Under the pieces are notes generated by a model that saw only the letters and a program-made list of their open reading frames with translations, made no database searches and was not told the DNA's origin. A stretch of 6,761 nt of DNA from contig JAITNA010000194.1 in assembly GCA_031290715.1 (NCBI GenBank), forward strand, positions 1-6,761, given 5' to 3'. This DNA comes from Eubacteriales Family XIII. Incertae Sedis bacterium. GTDB lineage: Bacteria > Bacillota > Clostridia > Peptostreptococcales > Anaerovoracaceae. The position numbers were made by a program, and so were the translations under genes. How positions within the stretch are numbered: the first letter of the stretch is position 1; every line of letters starts with the position of its first letter. Positions 4,633-6,761 of this stretch are shown here, piece by piece.

Positions 4633-4670
4633 AATCCCTAAAATCTCCCCTGAAATCTCACAGAAATCTC
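4633..4670 (-). repeat. Phased GAGATTT repeats upstream of the rpmG promoter
   Basis: On the minus strand GAGATTT occurs at 4670-4664, 4659-4653 and 4647-4641, with a related GGATTTT at about 4639-4633. The steps are 11 and 12 nt, then about 8 to the diverged copy. They lie between the DUF4430 stop codon and the -35 box. Roughly helical spacing on one DNA face suggests a regulator-binding array or a bent upstream element; chance is not excluded. Confidence 0.5.
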
Positions 4671-4672
4671 AC

Positions 4673-5530
4673 TTATCGCTGATCAACGGCTGCACCCAAA
4701 TCGGCACCGAGGTCGCAGGTATAATGCCATTCGACGCGATCCCCGTTTTTCAGCGCGTATTTGCTGCATCCATAGCCGGGGTAGGACCCGTTCACGCTGT
4801 ACCGCCATCCGGACAGAGGGCCGCAGTCAAACTCGAAGAATCCGCCGATGCCTTCAATATAGATCGTTCCCGCCGCCGCGCTTCCCGCGGAGGACATCGG
4901 AATACCGCCGTCCCGCGCCGCGCGCAGCAGGACGTCAAAGACCGTTTCGCCCTCCGTGAATTCTACGGATTTGGTGCCCATAATCACAGCGTCTTTCGGC
5001 AGGATCTGCTCATATCCGGGTTTTAACCTGTCCAAATTGTTCAAAATGGTGGAGCATTCGACAAGTACCGTGCAAGTAGTTTTCACAGAGGCCGTCTGAG
5101 AGGGAGCCGGTTCGCCGGATTGCCCCGGCTGACCGGAAGCGGAATCCGCAGTCCCCGGCTGTATACCGCCGCCCGCGCCCGCCGGCGTTTCGCCGTTTCC
5201 CGCGCCGCCCGCCGCCGCGCTTCCGATCGCGCCGACCGTGTCCGAATCCTCTGGCTCATCCGCGCCCGAACCGTCCGAACCGCCTGAACCCTCTATGCCG
5301 TCAAAGCCCGCAAGCCCAACCGCAAACAGAGCCCCGGCGATCGCGGACTTCGCGGCGGGCTCATCCTGCGGACCCGAGTCGCCCTGCCCCGCCGAACCCG
5401 CGGAGCATCCGGCCGTTACCGCAACAAAAACAAGCAGAAAAATCAGGCACAGACACAAACGGGCGCAGGATCCCCGCCCGGCTCGCAACCCGAATAGGAT
5501 TTTGCGCGGCATCGAAATATCAGGAAACAT
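4673..5530 (-). CDS. DUF4430-domain lipoprotein
   Basis: The 285-residue product has a basic N-terminus, a hydrophobic segment (about 25-40) and a lipobox VTAGC with Cys42 as the expected lipidation site, so it is probably anchored outside the cytoplasmic membrane. Residues about 43-150 are a Gly/Ser/Ala/Pro/Glu-rich linker. The C-terminal part (150-275) has CTVLVECSTILNNLDRL, VEFTEGETVFDVLLRAA, IYIEGIGGFFEFDCG and LSGWRYSVNGSYPGYGCS, then EWHYTCDLG. This is the DUF4430 domain, related to the C-terminal domain of transcobalamin-like proteins. Five Cys (153, 159, 236, 255, 272) could form disulfides. Cobalamin or other ligand binding, or surface adhesion, is only inferred. The start may be ATG 5530 or ATG 5512; neither has a strong ribosome site. 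It begins 21 nt after mogA and may be its operon partner. Confidence 0.85.
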   Translation of the reverse strand: MFPDISMPRKILFGLRAGRGSCARLCLCLIFLLVFVAVTAGCSAGSAGQGDSGPQDEPAAKSAIAGALFAVGLAGFDGIEGSGGSDGSGADEPEDSDTVGAIGSAAAGGAGNGETPAGAGGGIQPGTADSASGQPGQSGEPAPSQTASVKTTCTVLVECSTILNNLDRLKPGYEQILPKDAVIMGTKSVEFTEGETVFDVLLRAARDGGIPMSSAGSAAAGTIYIEGIGGFFEFDCGPLSGWRYSVNGSYPGYGCSKYALKNGDRVEWHYTCDLGADLGAAVDQR

Positions 5531-5551
5531 TTTTCTTCATTATAATTATAA

Positions 5552-6121
5552 TTACTTTTGCTTTTGCCCCGAAAGCTTTTGCTCCGGCGGCGCTTGCTCC
5601 GCGGCACAGTCGGCGGGCCCGCCCCTGAGCATATCAAGCCCATGCTCTAATGCCGGCAAAACGGCCGCGAGGTTTTCCCGGATCGCCTTCGGGCTGCCCG
5701 GCAGATTGATGATAAGGGAACGGCCGCGGATACCGGCCGCAAGCCTTGAAAGCATCGCCCGATTCGTCACCTTCAGGCTCTCCGCGCGCATGGCCTCGGG
5801 GATTCCGGGCGTCAAACGCTCGCATACGGCGATCGTCGCTTCCGGCGTCACATCCCGCGGCGAAAACCCGGTACCGCCTGTCGTCATGATGAGCGCGGCA
5901 TCCTTTTCATCGGCGCAGCGCCGAAGTTCCGCTTCAATGCCCGCGCCTTCATCGGGAACGAGGGAGGTATAAACGACCGCAAAGCCGGCCTCCCCGAGCA
6001 TCGCGCAGACAAGCGGCCCGCCCGTATCCTCGCGCAGCCCCGCCGCGCCCTTATCGCTTACCGTAATGACCGCCGCCGAATATTTCGCCGCCGCAGCCCC
6101 ATGATCTTTCGTATCTTTCAT
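5552..6121 (-). CDS. mogA: Molybdopterin adenylyltransferase, MogA/MoaB family
   Basis: Enzymes of this family transfer AMP to molybdopterin, giving the adenylylated form that accepts molybdate in cofactor assembly in the cytoplasm. From ATG 6121 the protein is 189 residues, near the family length plus a short C-terminal tail. It shows AAVITVSDKGAAGLREDTGG (16-35), the conserved TGGTG (81-85), SPRDVTPEAT (87-96) and LPGSP (140-144), followed by the C-terminal ALEHGLDML helix (157-165). An in-frame ATG at 6193 would add 24 residues and overlap the MOSC gene by 47 nt; 6121 is preferred because it starts just before the VITVSD strand and has GGGG a few nt upstream. MogA and MoaB cannot be told apart with certainty by eye. 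It follows the MOSC gene after 25 nt, which supports a molybdenum-cofactor role. Confidence 0.88.
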   Translation of the reverse strand: MKDTKDHGAAAAKYSAAVITVSDKGAAGLREDTGGPLVCAMLGEAGFAVVYTSLVPDEGAGIEAELRRCADEKDAALIMTTGGTGFSPRDVTPEATIAVCERLTPGIPEAMRAESLKVTNRAMLSRLAAGIRGRSLIINLPGSPKAIRENLAAVLPALEHGLDMLRGGPADCAAEQAPPEQKLSGQKQK

Positions 6122-6146
6122 ATCGCCCCGCACACTTTTACAAGCT

Positions 6147-6575
6147 TTATAATCTTTCAATCCCGTCGCCCGGCCGGATCGCGCCCTCCGCAATCACCTC
6201 CGCGAAGATTCCCTCGCGCGGCATCACGCAATCGCCGGTCAGCTTCCTGATCTCGCAGCCCTGATGGCATTCCTTGCCGATCTGCGTGACCTCAAGCTCT
6301 GTTTCGCCGATCCGGAGCCGCGTACCGATCGGAAGCTCGTAAAGCGTCAGCCCCTCCGTCAGAATGTTTTCCGCAAAATCGCCGGGGGCCAATTCCGGGA
6401 GAACCCCCCGCAGCTTCGACACGCTCTCGTCCCCGAGCAGACTGATCCTGCGCTTCGGGTCGTCGCCGTGCGCGTCGCCCACAACACCCTTGCCCTTCCG
6501 AATCTCAATCGCGTCGACGACGTGTTTGCGCACACCTTTTTTCTCACTGATACATACAGCCTTAACCCTTGCCAT
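6147..6575 (-). CDS. MOSC-domain protein, molybdenum cofactor related
   Basis: MOSC domains are the C-terminal domains of Moco sulfurases and also occur as stand-alone proteins thought to carry sulfur or bind molybdopterin. The 142-residue product is essentially one MOSC domain: VKAVCIS (4-10), KGVVGDAHGD (29-38), GDFAENILTEGL (65-76), IGTRLRIGETELEVTQIG (83-100) and the Cys-containing block KECHQGCEIRKLTGDC (101-116) followed by VMPREGIFAEV. Cys116 is in the position expected for the conserved MOSC cysteine. The ATG at 6575 has AAAGGAAG 7 nt upstream and a strong promoter just before it. It ends 25 nt before mogA; in some Clostridia the two domains are, as I recall, fused in one protein. The exact substrate is unknown. 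Confidence 0.9.
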   Translation of the reverse strand: MARVKAVCISEKKGVRKHVVDAIEIRKGKGVVGDAHGDDPKRRISLLGDESVSKLRGVLPELAPGDFAENILTEGLTLYELPIGTRLRIGETELEVTQIGKECHQGCEIRKLTGDCVMPREGIFAEVIAEGAIRPGDGIERL

Positions 6576-6601
6576 ATCCGCACTTCCTTTCGCACATATG
6601 T

Positions 6602-6631
6602 ATTATATATTATAATGAAGTGATATGTCCA
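6602..6631 (-). promoter_or_regulatory. Strong sigma-A-type promoter for the MOSC-mogA unit
   Basis: TGGACA (6631-6626; 5 of 6) and a perfect TATAAT (6607-6602) are separated by 18 nt on the minus strand. The predicted start near 6595 leaves a leader of about 20 nt with AAAGGAAG before the MOSC ATG. A second TATAAT lies a few bases upstream within the AT-rich tract but has no well-placed -35. Confidence 0.75.
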
Positions 6632-6659
6632 TTCCGCGCAAGGGGCCATCCCCACGGAA
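6632..6659. repeat. Interrupted inverted repeat abutting the -35 box
   Basis: TTCCG (6632-6636) pairs with CGGAA (6655-6659), and inside it GGGG (6642-6645) pairs with CCCC (6650-6653) around a 4-nt loop. It lies between the end of the upstream gene and the -35 of the MOSC promoter. There is no T-run on either side, so it is not a typical intrinsic terminator; it may be an operator. Confidence 0.35.
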
Positions 6660-6669
6660 ATTTCATAGT

Positions 6670-6761
6670 TTATTGCACTTCCATTACGTCACCCTTGATG
6701 ACATCTATCAACAAATCGTCGTTCATGAGGCAGCGGAGCATATTTTTTTCGTGCATGGCTT
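6670..6761 (-). CDS. C-terminal end of an unidentified protein
   Basis: The minus strand enters the window in an open frame that encodes about 30 residues, AMHEKNMLRCLMNDDLLIDV followed by IKGDVMEVQ, and stops at TAA 6672-6670. The regular pattern of charged and aliphatic residues looks like real coding sequence (a helix, then a short strand), but I do not recognise the family. It is on the same strand as the MOSC gene, 94 nt upstream of it, with a promoter between them. A gene for molybdenum handling or its regulation would fit the neighbours, but nothing in these residues shows that. Confidence 0.5.
   Translation of the reverse strand, partial: AMHEKNMLRCLMNDDLLIDVIKGDVMEVQ

Noticed and set aside
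4513..4672. Search for a tRNA gene before rpmG, common in some Firmicutes
   Set aside because: No cloverleaf or T-loop consensus is visible; the gap is filled by repeats, promoter and hairpin.

Overview
All genes in this window read on the minus strand. The core is a chromosomal translation/transcription cluster in the order rpmG - secE - nusG - rplK - rplA - rplJ - rplL (4512 down to 672). This gene order, the strong GGAGG-type ribosome binding sites, a four-Cys zinc-type L33, a DUF4430 lipoprotein of the kind common in gut Clostridia and a DUF3791/DUF3990 pair all point to a Firmicute (Clostridia-like, moderate to high G+C), probably gut-associated. The lineage is inferred from gene content, not from a search.

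Upstream part (6761 to 4673): the last codons of an unidentified gene, then a well-formed sigma-A-type promoter driving a MOSC-domain protein, a MogA/MoaB-type molybdopterin adenylyltransferase and a DUF4430 lipoprotein. The first two belong to molybdenum cofactor metabolism. The lipoprotein is on the same strand only 21 nt after mogA.

Core part (4672 to 600): a TTGACA promoter with a G7 run in its spacer, preceded by phased GAGATTT repeats and followed by a long hairpin at the predicted transcript start, reads into rpmG-secE-nusG-rplK-rplA. Two RNA control elements can be read directly. One is a hairpin between rplK and rplA that imitates the L1-binding site of 23S rRNA and ends against the rplA ribosome binding site. 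The other is a canonical L10(L12)4 leader before rplJ, followed by a terminator-like hairpin (attenuator) and preceded by a possible separate promoter. rplL ends at a textbook intrinsic terminator. The most unusual protein is L10 (rplJ): the normal domain of about 163 residues is followed by a 130-residue Ala/Glu repeat tail with no Lys, Arg or aromatic residues.

Downstream part (600 to 1): instead of rpoB, which usually follows rplL, there is an accessory pair with its own putative promoter. It consists of a DUF3791 gene broken by an in-frame TAA and a DUF3990 gene running off the window edge. This is either an insertion between rplL and rpoBC or a break in synteny.

The best leads are the L10 acidic repeat tail, the rRNA-mimic L1 site, the L10 leader/attenuator, the structured promoter region of rpmG, and the accessory pair after rplL. 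There is no CRISPR array, insertion sequence or tRNA, and no gene-free stretch longer than about 190 nt.
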